Shown piece by piece: positions 9,217 through 17,473 of a stretch of DNA of 64,000 nucleotides. The stretch lies in the NCBI RefSeq assembly GCF_900142965.1, contig NZ_FRCQ01000004.1, positions 186,001-250,000 of the forward strand. The letters run 5' to 3'. Position numbers and translations under genes: made by a program. The notes under the pieces were generated by a model that saw only the letters and a list, made by a program, of their open reading frames with translations, made no database searches and had not been told where the DNA came from. How positions within the stretch are numbered: the first letter of the stretch is position 1; every line of letters begins with the position of its first letter. The stretch is from Rhizobacter sp. OV335. Lineage in GTDB: Bacteria; Pseudomonadota; Gammaproteobacteria; Burkholderiales; Burkholderiaceae_C.

Positions 9217-10137
9217 TCAAGCCATCGCAAGCTGTTGGCGCACCTCGTGCGGCCAGCGCTTCGGGTCGAACCCGTGCGTCTTCAGCAGCGCGAGCGCGAT
9301 GCGTTCGAGCCCGAAGCCGATGCAGGCAGTGTGCGCCGGCGTGCCGTCGGCCTGCAGGATGTCGAACGAGATGCCGAAGTGGTCGAGGTGGTAGTTGCAC
9401 GAGGTGATCGCGGTCGGCTTGTCTTCCTTGCAGATCGGCACCACCAGTTCGTACTTCAGGTCCTGCTCGCGCTGCGTGGCCTTCATGATGCGCGCGCCGC
9501 GCCCGAAGAACGGATCGTCGGCCAGCACTTTCTTGACCGGCAGGCCCACCGATTCGAGGATGGCCTGGCCGCGCGCGAGCCAGTCGTTGCGGTGGTTCAG
9601 CGCCTGGTCGGGGGTGCCGAGGCGCACGAACTCGCGCTGGCGGAAGATCTGCATGCGCGCCGGATCGTCCGACGGCTCATGGCGGAACACGAAGGTCTTC
9701 AGGTCGACGACGCGGCCTTGCGCCGTCAGCGTGCCGGTGGCCGTCGGGTACAGCGGGTAGCAGGCGGCCGGCACCAGCATCACTTCGGCCGGCGTCAGCG
9801 AGGAGGTCCAGTCTTCCTTCGCCTCGAACTTGCCGAGCATGGCCTGGTGTTCTTTCTCGCCACCGAGGAAGCTGTGCACCGAGCCCATCAGGTCCGGGAA
9901 GTTGTTGATGTGGTCGATGCGCGCGTAGTGGGCCCGCGGAAAGATCGGCGGAAAGCGCATCACCTCGGCGTTCTGGAACGCACCTTCGCGCGTCACCAGG
10001 CCTTCGAACTGGTCGATGATGTTCTCGAAGGTGCCGCTGCGGCCGTAGACGCCGCGCACGCCCGAGGGGATCAGCAGGCCGGCCTCGATCAGCTCGGCCT
10101 GGTACTGCTTGTAGGGATCGTCGTGTTGGGTGCACAT
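9217..10137 (-). CDS. Amino acid:[acyl-carrier-protein] ligase (class II aaRS-like)
   Basis: 306 residues made only of a class II aminoacyl-tRNA-synthetase catalytic core, related to archaeal-type SerRS but lacking the tRNA-binding N-terminal coiled coil. Motif 2 is FRHEPSDD...FRQREFVRLG and motif 3 is GFGLERIALALL. Cys126 (PAACYPLYP), Glu169 (RQREF) and Cys272 (TACIGFG) correspond to the zinc ligands of characterised Bradyrhizobium and Agrobacterium enzymes. Those enzymes activate glycine or alanine with ATP and load it onto the phosphopantetheine arm of a neighbouring carrier protein rather than tRNA. The carrier (11381-11623) and DUF1839 gene are its operon partners. Which amino acid is used here cannot be read safely from the sequence. 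Confidence 0.93.
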   Translation of the reverse strand: MCTQHDDPYKQYQAELIEAGLLIPSGVRGVYGRSGTFENIIDQFEGLVTREGAFQNAEVMRFPPIFPRAHYARIDHINNFPDLMGSVHSFLGGEKEHQAMLGKFEAKEDWTSSLTPAEVMLVPAACYPLYPTATGTLTAQGRVVDLKTFVFRHEPSDDPARMQIFRQREFVRLGTPDQALNHRNDWLARGQAILESVGLPVKKVLADDPFFGRGARIMKATQREQDLKYELVVPICKEDKPTAITSCNYHLDHFGISFDILQADGTPAHTACIGFGLERIALALLKTHGFDPKRWPHEVRQQLAMA

Positions 10138-10158
10138 GGCAGGAATCCTTGTGGTTCT

Positions 10159-11331
10159 TCAGCGTTGCACGATCTGCATCGTGGCGCTCTGCCCGAGGAT
10201 GCGGTCGTTGTTGACCATCAGCGCCGCGCCATACGCATCGCGCAGGTGCCGGCCCAGCGTCAGCTTCGAATCGTTGCGGTAGCCCTGGATGCCGCAGATC
10301 AGCATCGCCTTGCCGACCACCTCGACCACGAACTGCGAGGCCGTCAGCTTCAGGTTGTTGATATTGATCGCGAAGCTGAAGCCCGAGTAGGCCTCGGGAT
10401 CGTTGGCGATCAGCACGTCGTGGTACTCGCGCAGCGTCTGGTAGACGCCGCCGCGCATCGAGAACAGCACCGTGTCGAGCTCCGCCAGGCGCGTCGCCGA
10501 GATCGGCGTCACGCTCGGGTTCTTGCGCGCTTCGGCCCGCACCGCGCTGCGCGCGCGGCTCACCGCGTCGATCGACAGGCCCAGCCACAGCGAGGCCCAC
10601 ACGACGTGCGAGAACGGGTGCATCGTGCGGCGGTGGATGTCGGCGTACGGCTGCGGCAGGATCTGCTCCACTCGCCCTTGCGACTTCAGCACGAAGCCTT
10701 CGCTGCAGGTGCCGCGGAAGCCCAGCGTGTCCCAGCCCGAGAGCTTGGTCAGCTCGTAGTCGCTCTTGCGCACCAGCACCTGCACCTGGTCGTTGCGCGC
10801 CGCGTCTTCCGACTTGCGGCAAGTCACCAGGATCGCGTCCGCGGTGGCGCCGTACGAGATCACCGGCGTCTGCTTCTCGAGCGTGAAGCGGTCACCGGTC
10901 ACCTGCACCGCGCACAGGCTGGAGCGCACGTCGCCGCCGATGCCCAGCTCGGTGGTGGCCGACGCGATCAGGTACTGCTGCTCGACCATCTCGCGGGCAT
11001 AGCCGCGGAAGAACTCGGAGTCGAGCGCGTGGTGCACGATGCAGCCGACCTGGATCTGGTGCATCGCGAAGATCATCGCGGTCGAGCCGCAGTACTGGCC
11101 CAGCACCTCGCAGATCTGCGACAGGTCGCTGATGTTCAACCCCATGCCGCCGTACTCCACCGGCACGTAGCAGCTCAGCAGCTTCTGCTGCTTCAGCGCC
11201 GCATAGGCCTCGTGCGGAAAGCGCGCGTCGCGGTCCACCTCGGCGGCGTGCGGCGCGATGATGTCGCGGCCGATGCCGTGCAGCCCTTCGAGCAGGGCAG
11301 GCAGTTGGGGGCTGAGTCGGGTGGGTTGCAT
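10159..11331 (-). CDS. Acyl-CoA dehydrogenase-like flavoprotein
   Basis: 390 residues with the acyl-CoA dehydrogenase fold: helical N-domain (AAEVDRDARFPHEAYAALKQQKLLSCYVP), the middle beta-domain with TTELGIGGDVRSS and the family-typical LSGWDTLGFRGTCSEGFVL, and a C-terminal helical FAD domain. The gene lies between the carrier protein and the aminoacyl:carrier ligase. This recalls flavoenzymes that oxidise carrier-bound prolyl groups in antibiotic pathways, so it may oxidise the aminoacyl-S-carrier intermediate, or an unrelated acyl chain on the same carrier (inference). The ATG at 11329-11331 is chosen; a TTG four codons upstream is possible. Confidence 0.88.
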   Translation of the reverse strand: MQPTRLSPQLPALLEGLHGIGRDIIAPHAAEVDRDARFPHEAYAALKQQKLLSCYVPVEYGGMGLNISDLSQICEVLGQYCGSTAMIFAMHQIQVGCIVHHALDSEFFRGYAREMVEQQYLIASATTELGIGGDVRSSLCAVQVTGDRFTLEKQTPVISYGATADAILVTCRKSEDAARNDQVQVLVRKSDYELTKLSGWDTLGFRGTCSEGFVLKSQGRVEQILPQPYADIHRRTMHPFSHVVWASLWLGLSIDAVSRARSAVRAEARKNPSVTPISATRLAELDTVLFSMRGGVYQTLREYHDVLIANDPEAYSGFSFAININNLKLTASQFVVEVVGKAMLICGIQGYRNDSKLTLGRHLRDAYGAALMVNNDRILGQSATMQIVQR

Positions 11332-11380
11332 GGTGTGTTCCAAACGCGGAGGTCGCCAGGGATGGCGGCAGTGCAGCGCT

Positions 11381-11623
11381 TCAGGCGCTGACGAGTTCTT
11401 CGATGGCTTCGGACAGCGAGCGGATGCTCTCGAAGGTCTTGCGGCCGAGCATCTTGTCGGAGAACTCGATGTCGAACTCGTCTTCGAGCGCCAGCATCAG
11501 GTTGACCGTCGTCAGCGAGGTCAGCCCGGCGGCGTACAGGTCGCTGTCTTCGGTCAGCGTGGCGGCGTCCACCGACAGGCGGGCGTGCTTGGCGATGACG
11601 GAACGGATCTTGTCGGTGTGCAT
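11381..11623 (-). CDS. Acyl/aminoacyl carrier protein
   Basis: 80 residues, the size of a stand-alone carrier protein: four-helix pattern with an acidic helix II and the phosphopantetheine attachment serine at Ser36 in YAAGLTSLTTV. The residue before the Ser is Thr rather than the Asp of canonical DSL, as is common in the carrier proteins that partner with amino acid:carrier ligases. AGGA is well placed before the ATG at 11621-11623. It is the first of the aminoacyl-carrier set and follows the UDP-HexNAc epimerase by 70 bases in the same direction. No phosphopantetheinyl transferase is in the window, so the housekeeping one must activate it. Confidence 0.93.
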   Translation of the reverse strand: MHTDKIRSVIAKHARLSVDAATLTEDSDLYAAGLTSLTTVNLMLALEDEFDIEFSDKMLGRKTFESIRSLSEAIEELVSA

Positions 11624-11693
11624 GTCGATGTCCTGCAGTTCAAGGGAAAGGGTTCTGCCGAGCGGCCCGTGCCGCGCAGCGTCGTGAAAGAAT

Positions 11694-12752
11694 TCAGACG
11701 GTCTGGCGGGCGCGCTGCACGTACCAGCCGATCGCCTCGAGCAGCCCGGCGCGCACGTCGTGGCTGGGTTGGTAGCCGAGCAGCCGGCGCGCCTTCGACA
11801 CGTCGGCCAGCGAGTGGCGCACGTCGCCGGCGCGGAACGAGGCGTATTGCGGCGGCTCGACTCGCAGCGCCGGGCATTCGCGCAGCAGCGCCTCGGCGAG
11901 CGCGCCGTGCAGCTGGTTCAGCGTGGTGCGGTCGCCCACCGCCACGTTGAACACCTGGTTCGACGCCTCGGGCTCCTCGCAGAGGCCGGCGCGCAGGTTG
12001 GCCTGCACCGCGTTCGTCACGAAGCAGAAGTCGCGCGAGGTCTCGCCGTCGCCGTTGATCACGCAGCGCGAGCCTTCGAGCATCTGCGCCGCCCAGCGCG
12101 GGATCACCGCGGCATAGGCGCCGTTCGGGTCCTGGCGCGGGCCGAACACGTTGAAGTAGCGCAGCCCGATCGTCGACAGCCCGTAGCAGCGGCCGAACAC
12201 CTCGGCATACAGCTCGTTCAGGTACTTGGTGACGGCGTACGGCGACAGCGGCCGGCCGATGGTGTCCTCGACCTTCGGCAGCGTCGGCGAATCGCCGTAC
12301 GTCGAACTCGACGCGGCATAGACGAAGCGCTTCACGCCGGCAGTGCGCGCGGCCTCGAGCATCGTCAGGAAGCCGGTCGCGTTCGAGCGGTGCGTGGTCA
12401 GCGGGTCCTTGATGGAACGCGGCACCGAGCCGAGCGCGGCCTGGTGCAGCACGATCTCGGCGCCGTCGCAGGCCTGCGCGCAGCTCGCGAGGTCGGCGAT
12501 GTCGCCGCGGATGAAGGTGTGGCGCGACCAGGCCTCTTCGCCGACGAGGCGGCGCACCTCATCGAGGTTGGCCTGGTGGCCGGTCGAGAAGTTGTCGAGG
12601 CTCGTGACCTGCTGGCCGGCGCGCAGCAGGTTCTCCAGCAGGTGCGAGCCGATGAAGCCGGCGCTGCCGGTGACGAGCCAGCGGCGCGGCGCGGCGCGCA
12701 GCTGCGCGAGCACCGGGTCGAGGAATTCGTTGGTCGTCACGTTGGCTTCCAT
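11694..12752 (-). CDS. UDP-N-acetylglucosamine 4-epimerase family (WbpP/TviC-like)
   Basis: 352-residue extended SDR epimerase. NAD-binding [15 protein letters not shown], substrate loop [22 protein letters not shown] and the Tyr-Lys pair in [15 protein letters not shown] are present, with [21 protein letters not shown] typical of the WbpP/TviC branch that acts on N-acetylated UDP-hexosamines. Paired with the dehydrogenase before it, it would give UDP-GalNAc-uronic acid, the sugar of Vi-type acidic polymers. The ATG at 12750-12752 shares one base with the upstream stop (TGATG), implying translational coupling. Confidence 0.92.
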   Translation of the reverse strand: MEANVTTNEFLDPVLAQLRAAPRRWLVTGSAGFIGSHLLENLLRAGQQVTSLDNFSTGHQANLDEVRRLVGEEAWSRHTFIRGDIADLASCAQACDGAEIVLHQAALGSVPRSIKDPLTTHRSNATGFLTMLEAARTAGVKRFVYAASSSTYGDSPTLPKVEDTIGRPLSPYAVTKYLNELYAEVFGRCYGLSTIGLRYFNVFGPRQDPNGAYAAVIPRWAAQMLEGSRCVINGDGETSRDFCFVTNAVQANLRAGLCEEPEASNQVFNVAVGDRTTLNQLHGALAEALLRECPALRVEPPQYASFRAGDVRHSLADVSKARRLLGYQPSHDVRAGLLEAIGWYVQRARQTV

Positions 12753-14032
12753 CACAGGCGCCAGACGTTCAGGCCACGCGCGCGCAAGGCTTTCGCATCG
12801 GCCTGGCTCTTCACGTCCACATACAGCCCGTTCGGCACCAGCTTCGCGACGAAGTCGTCGATCGGGCGGGCCTTCAACGCCTTGTGCGCGACGGCGGCCA
12901 CCACGGCCTGCGCCTGCGGCAGCGCATCCCAGGCCACCAGGTCGACACCGTACTCGTGCTTCGCCTCGTCGGCCGCGGCCACCGGGTCGTGCACGTGCAC
13001 CGTCACGCCGTAGCTCTCGAGCTCGCGCACCACGTCGATCACCTTCGAGTTGCGCAGGTCCGGGCAGTCTTCCTTGAAGGTCAGGCCCAGCACGATGACG
13101 TCGGCGCCTTTCACCTGGAAGCCGGCCTGGATCAGGTTCTTGATGGTCTGCTCGGCCACATACTTGGCCATGCCGTCGTTGATGCGGCGCCCGGCCAGGA
13201 TGACCTGCGGGTGATACCCCAGGCGCTCGGCCTTGTGCGTCAGGTAGTACGGGTCGACGCCGATGCAATGCCCGCCGACCAGGCCCGGCCTGAACGGCAG
13301 GAAGTTCCACTTCGTGCCGGCGGCTTCCAGCACCTCGAGCGTGTCGATGCCGATGCGGTGGAAGATCAGCGAAAGCTCGTTGACGAGCGCGATGTTCAGG
13401 TCGCGCTGGGTGTTCTCGATCACCTTCGCGGCCTCGGCCACCTTGATGCTGGTGGCCTTGTAGACGCCGGCGGTGATGACGCTGCCGTACATCTCGGCGA
13501 CCAGCTTCAGCGTGTCCGGCGTGTCGCCCGACACCACCTTGGTGATGGTCGTCAGCGTGTGCAGCTTGTCGCCCGGGTTGATGCGCTCGGGGGAATATCC
13601 GACGAAGAAATCCTGCTTCCACTTGAGGCCGGATTCGCGCTCGATGATCGGAATGCAGACCTCTTCGGTCGCGCCCGGGTAGACGGTGGATTCGAAGACG
13701 ATGGTCGCGCCGCGCTTCAGGTTGCGGCCGACCGAGGTGCTGGAGCCCACCAGCGGCGACAGGTCGGGGTTGTGGGCGTCGTCCACCGGCGTCGGCACCG
13801 CGACGACGATGAAATCGGCCTCTTTCAGCGCGGCGGGATCGGTGGTGGGGTGCAGCTGGCTCGCGGCCTTCAGCGCCTCGGTGCTGACTTCACCGGTCGG
13901 GTCGATGTGTTCGCGGTATGCGGCGATTTTGGCGGCCGACAAATCAAACCCGATGGTCTTGTATTTCTTGCCGAATTCAACTGCCAGCGGCAATCCGACA
14001 TACCCCAGGCCGACGATAGCAACGGTGGTCAT
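12752..14032 (-). CDS. UDP-N-acetyl-hexosamine 6-dehydrogenase (TviB/WbpO-like)
   Basis: 426-residue nucleotide-sugar dehydrogenase that oxidises C6 of UDP-GlcNAc or UDP-GalNAc to the uronic acid in two NAD+-dependent steps. It has the N-terminal [16 protein letters not shown] Rossmann loop, VAVPTPVD, and the catalytic cysteine in [12 protein letters not shown]; the C-terminal NAD-binding domain has [19 protein letters not shown]. The length and [13 protein letters not shown] motif match the TviB/WbpO group rather than UDP-glucose dehydrogenases. It is the first gene of the long minus-strand operon that ends at 3966; its upstream region is the 673-base divergent control region. Confidence 0.94.
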   Translation of the reverse strand: MTTVAIVGLGYVGLPLAVEFGKKYKTIGFDLSAAKIAAYREHIDPTGEVSTEALKAASQLHPTTDPAALKEADFIVVAVPTPVDDAHNPDLSPLVGSSTSVGRNLKRGATIVFESTVYPGATEEVCIPIIERESGLKWKQDFFVGYSPERINPGDKLHTLTTITKVVSGDTPDTLKLVAEMYGSVITAGVYKATSIKVAEAAKVIENTQRDLNIALVNELSLIFHRIGIDTLEVLEAAGTKWNFLPFRPGLVGGHCIGVDPYYLTHKAERLGYHPQVILAGRRINDGMAKYVAEQTIKNLIQAGFQVKGADVIVLGLTFKEDCPDLRNSKVIDVVRELESYGVTVHVHDPVAAADEAKHEYGVDLVAWDALPQAQAVVAAVAHKALKARPIDDFVAKLVPNGLYVDVKSQADAKALRARGLNVWRL

Positions 14033-14705
14033 GATTCTTTTGTTTGAAAGTGGTGCCGCGAATCTCGCCGCGACGTATTGAAAAAGCCCAGCGTTGCCAT
14101 GGAAAAGAGCACGGTGCCGGACGACAGACGAATCGTAGATGACGTGTTTGACAAAACCCGCCCCGATTTACCGATACAAGCTCCGGACCTCGCTGACGCT
14201 CCCAATTTGAATGGTGCGGATGATCGGAGAACCCCTCCACAGCGCCAATCCCTGAGTTGTGGGGTCCGCCGAAACGAGCACAGGTTCTCCGCAGGTATCT
14301 CCGGCGCCCTTCGCAGCGGCCCGCACGGGGCCGAAGCCCCTGCAAGTTCTGCCAGGCGGGCACTCCGGACCGGCACACTTTTCCGATTGTTTTTGTAACA
14401 GCGCTCCCGCGAACGAGGGGGTGCGTGGCACGCCCCGGAACAGCAGGCGAAGTGGCCGGCGTTGCAGGCGGCCGACAGTCCGGTGCCGCGATGTCAACCA
14501 TTCGGACATCCGATGGATGGACTGTGTGCGCTGCACCACGAATCGCGGCGAGCGAACGCCCACACGCCGAACGGCCGTCGGCAGCAAGCCACAAGCATCT
14601 GTAACCTGTCTATCCCACATCTGGACACAGGTTGGTGAGTGGGTGCCAACACAATCCGCTTCGGCCACCGTCCGTGTCGGATCGTGGTGTTAGCTGGAAG
14701 CCGCG
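14033..14705. promoter_or_regulatory. Long divergent control region between polysaccharide operon and lipoprotein genes
   Basis: 673 bases without a convincing gene; the short frames on either strand lack ribosome sites and sensible protein sequence. The stretch is noticeably less GC-rich near 14040-14200 and contains TTGACA at 14148-14153 on the plus strand, but no good -10 box at normal spacing. An inverted repeat AACCTGT...ACAGGTT occurs at 14603-14633, about 75 bases before the first lipoprotein gene. Its unusual length for this compact chromosome suggests complex control of both directions, such as an activator for exopolysaccharide genes, or a small RNA. Confidence 0.5.
14603..14633. 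promoter_or_regulatory. Inverted repeat, possible regulator site
   Basis: AACCTGT (14603-14609) and ACAGGTT (14627-14633) are perfect 7-base inverted arms with a 17-base spacer; the match extends loosely to GTAACCTGTC and GACACAGGTT. Arms about two turns apart on the same DNA face fit a dimeric regulator. The site precedes the lipoprotein gene at 14706. Confidence 0.4.
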
Positions 14706-17459
14706 ATGTCCCCGACCCCGATCTCCGCCCTCTCTTGTGTCTCGAAGTATCTGACGCTGTTCGCGCTCGGTGCGGCCCTCGCGGCCTGCGGTGGCAAGGG
14801 CGATGACGCCGCCGCCCCTTCCCCCGAACCGCAGATGTCGGTGCTGTCGATCAACCGCGTCGGCCAGGGCAGCATCGCATCGACGCCGAACGGCATCGAC
14901 TGCGGCACCGACTGTTCCGGCTCGTACGCGAAGGACACCGAGGTCACGCTGCATGCCGCGGCGGCCCAGGGCAACCAGTTCGCCGGCTGGAGCGGCGTCG
15001 GCATCGACTGCGCAGGCACCGGCGATTGCAGCGTGATGCTCGACCAGTCGAAGTCGCTGGTCGCGACCTTCAGCACCGTCAATGCAGCCGAGTACCCGCT
15101 CGACGTGGCGATCGCCGGCTCCGGAAGCGTCGCCGGCACCGCGCCGTTCTCGTGCAGCAGCGCCACCGACTGCGGCGGCACCTACACCGCCGGCACCGTC
15201 GTCACGCTGACGGCCACGCCCGCCTCCGGCTACACCGTCGGCGCATGGACCGTCAACGGCAGCACCTGCAGCGGCAGCACCTGCCAGGTCACGATGAGCG
15301 CGGCGCGCAACGTCAGCGTCAGCTTCACGGCCGTCGCGGTGCCGACCTATTCGCTCGGCGTCTCGGTCACCGGTTCCGGCACCGTCAGCTCTTCGCCGGC
15401 CGGCATCTCCTGCGGCAGCACCTGCGCGCACAGCTACAACCAGAACACCGTCGTCACGCTGAGCGCCGCGCCGGCCAGCGGCTATTCGTTCACCGGCTGG
15501 AGCGGCGCGGGCTGCACCGGCACCAACACCTGCGTGGTGACGATGTCGGCCGCGCGCACGGTCGCTGCCACCTTCACCGCGATCCCGGCCAGCAGCTTCG
15601 CGCTGACCACCACCGTGACCGGCTCCGGCCAGGGCACGCTGACGTCGAACCCGTCCGGCATCAACTGCCCGACCACCTGCAGCAGCACCGTCACCTCCGG
15701 CACCAACGTCACGTTGACGGCCGCCAGCGGCAGCACCTCGACCTTCAACGGCTGGAGCGGCGCTTGCGCGGCCACCGGCACGGTGACGGCCACCGGCGGC
15801 AGCTGCACCGTGAAGGTCAGCGCCGCGACGCAGGCCGGCGCCGTGTTCACGCTGAACACCTACGCGCTGGCCGTCACCAAGGTGGGCAGCGGCACGGTCG
15901 CGTCGAGCGGCGGCAACATCGCCTGCGGCAGCACCTGCAGCGCGAGCTTCAACGCCGGCACCGCCGTCACGCTGACCGCCACGCCGGCCACCGGCTACAC
16001 CTTCACCTCCTGGGGCGGCGCCTGCTCGGGCAGCGGCAGCTGCGCGGTCACGATGAACGCCGCGAAGTCGGTCAGCGCGACCTTCACCGCGATCAGCACC
16101 GGCGGCGGTGGTGGTGGCGGGGGCACCAGCGGCAAGAGCTGGTTCGTCGCGACCACCGGCAGCGACAGCGCGGCCGGCACGCTGGCAGCGCCGTTCAAGA
16201 GCATCACGAAGGCAGTCGGCGTCGCGACCGCGGGCGACATCATCGAGGTGCGCGCCGGCACCTACTCCGAAGCGGTGGTGATCCGCACCGCCGGCACCTC
16301 CACCGCCCGCATCACGATGCGCGGCTACAACGGCGAGCGCCCGGTGCTGCAGCGCACCGGCGCCGGCCCGACGATCTATTTCTACAACAGCGCCTGCGAC
16401 GAAGACGCCATCGGCAGCGGCACCGGCAACACCGACTGCTTCGCCAGCTGGTGGACGATCCAGGGCCTGGAAGTGCGCGGCAGCACGACCGGCGGCGACG
16501 ACGGCAACGTGATCAAGATCGACACCGCGAAAGTGCGCATCCAGGGCAACACGCTGTGCTGCAGCGTCGCCGACATCGTCAAGCTGGTGCGCACCGCGAA
16601 TGACGTCGAGGTGCTGGACAACGAGATCTACCAGAGCAGCAGCGTCGTGACGCCGGGCACCAATGCGCAGGGCGTGGACATCGTCGGCGCCAACAACACC
16701 CGCGTGGCCGGCAACTACGTGCACGACGTGCCCGATTTCGGCATGTACGCCAAGGGCAACGCGCGCAACACGGTCTTCGAGAACAACCTGCTCTACAACA
16801 TCGGGCGCAGCGACAACGGCCACGCGATCATGCTCGGCCAGGAGACCGACACCGATCGCCTGGTCGACGGCGTCTACGAGAGCTACGACGGCATCGTGCG
16901 CAACAACGTGGTCGTCAACGCCACCTGGGCCTGCGTCGCGACCTCGTCGTCGTCGAACGTGCGCATCTACAACAACAGCTGCTACAACACCGCCACCGCC
17001 GGCCAGGGCTCGATCTTCGTGTCGAACGAGTCGGAGATCGGCACCAAGGGCGTCAACATCGAGATCTACAACAACATCATCTACGGCTCGGCCGGACGCC
17101 CGCTGATCAAGGTGAACGCCGACGCGCTGGCCGATTTCTCGACACTGCGCATCGACGGCAACATCTACTGGGTGACCGGCGGCGCGCCGACCTTCGTGCT
17201 GAAGGACAACAGCGTGTCGGCGTCGCTGTGGGCCCTGCAGTACGCGACCGCGAGCTCCGGCCGCACCGACACCAGCCGCATCGTCGACCCGAAGTACGCC
17301 AGCACCGCCGTGACCGGCGCGACCAGCCGGCCGCTGACGCTGTCGACCGGCAGCCCGGCGATCAACACCGGTGTCGCGACCTCGCTGGTCACGACGGACT
17401 ACATCGGCACCGCTCGACCGCTGAACGGCAAGATCGACGTCGGCGCTTACGAGTACTGA
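14706..17459 (+). CDS. Lipoprotein with five InlB-like repeats and a right-handed beta-helix domain
   Basis: 917 residues. A lipoprotein signal ends in LGAALAAC, so the mature protein is anchored in the cell envelope. Residues about 44-468 hold five repeats of some 75-85 residues of the divergent InlB B-repeat type (GSGTVSSSPAGISCG ... GWSGAGC ... VTMSAARTV.ATF), each with four Cys that could form disulfides outside the cytoplasm. A poly-Gly linker follows, then a parallel beta-helix (about 475-917) opening with SWFVATTGSDSAAGTL.APFKSITKAV and ending GKIDVGAYEY, the fold of polysaccharide lyases and epimerases. Its closest partner is the paralogue at 20704. It probably binds or trims an extracellular polysaccharide; catalytic residues were not identified. 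Confidence 0.85.
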   Translation: MSPTPISALSCVSKYLTLFALGAALAACGGKGDDAAAPSPEPQMSVLSINRVGQGSIASTPNGIDCGTDCSGSYAKDTEVTLHAAAAQGNQFAGWSGVGIDCAGTGDCSVMLDQSKSLVATFSTVNAAEYPLDVAIAGSGSVAGTAPFSCSSATDCGGTYTAGTVVTLTATPASGYTVGAWTVNGSTCSGSTCQVTMSAARNVSVSFTAVAVPTYSLGVSVTGSGTVSSSPAGISCGSTCAHSYNQNTVVTLSAAPASGYSFTGWSGAGCTGTNTCVVTMSAARTVAATFTAIPASSFALTTTVTGSGQGTLTSNPSGINCPTTCSSTVTSGTNVTLTAASGSTSTFNGWSGACAATGTVTATGGSCTVKVSAATQAGAVFTLNTYALAVTKVGSGTVASSGGNIACGSTCSASFNAGTAVTLTATPATGYTFTSWGGACSGSGSCAVTMNAAKSVSATFTAISTGGGGGGGGTSGKSWFVATTGSDSAAGTLAAPFKSITKAVGVATAGDIIEVRAGTYSEAVVIRTAGTSTARITMRGYNGERPVLQRTGAGPTIYFYNSACDEDAIGSGTGNTDCFASWWTIQGLEVRGSTTGGDDGNVIKIDTAKVRIQGNTLCCSVADIVKLVRTANDVEVLDNEIYQSSSVVTPGTNAQGVDIVGANNTRVAGNYVHDVPDFGMYAKGNARNTVFENNLLYNIGRSDNGHAIMLGQETDTDRLVDGVYESYDGIVRNNVVVNATWACVATSSSSNVRIYNNSCYNTATAGQGSIFVSNESEIGTKGVNIEIYNNIIYGSAGRPLIKVNADALADFSTLRIDGNIYWVTGGAPTFVLKDNSVSASLWALQYATASSGRTDTSRIVDPKYASTAVTGATSRPLTLSTGSPAINTGVATSLVTTDYIGTARPLNGKIDVGAYEY

Positions 17460-17473
17460 ACACCCACGCCCCC

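Noticed and set aside
14168-14668. Possible genes in the 14033-14705 gap
   Set aside because: Short overlapping frames on both strands, no ribosome site, irregular codon use; better explained as a control region.
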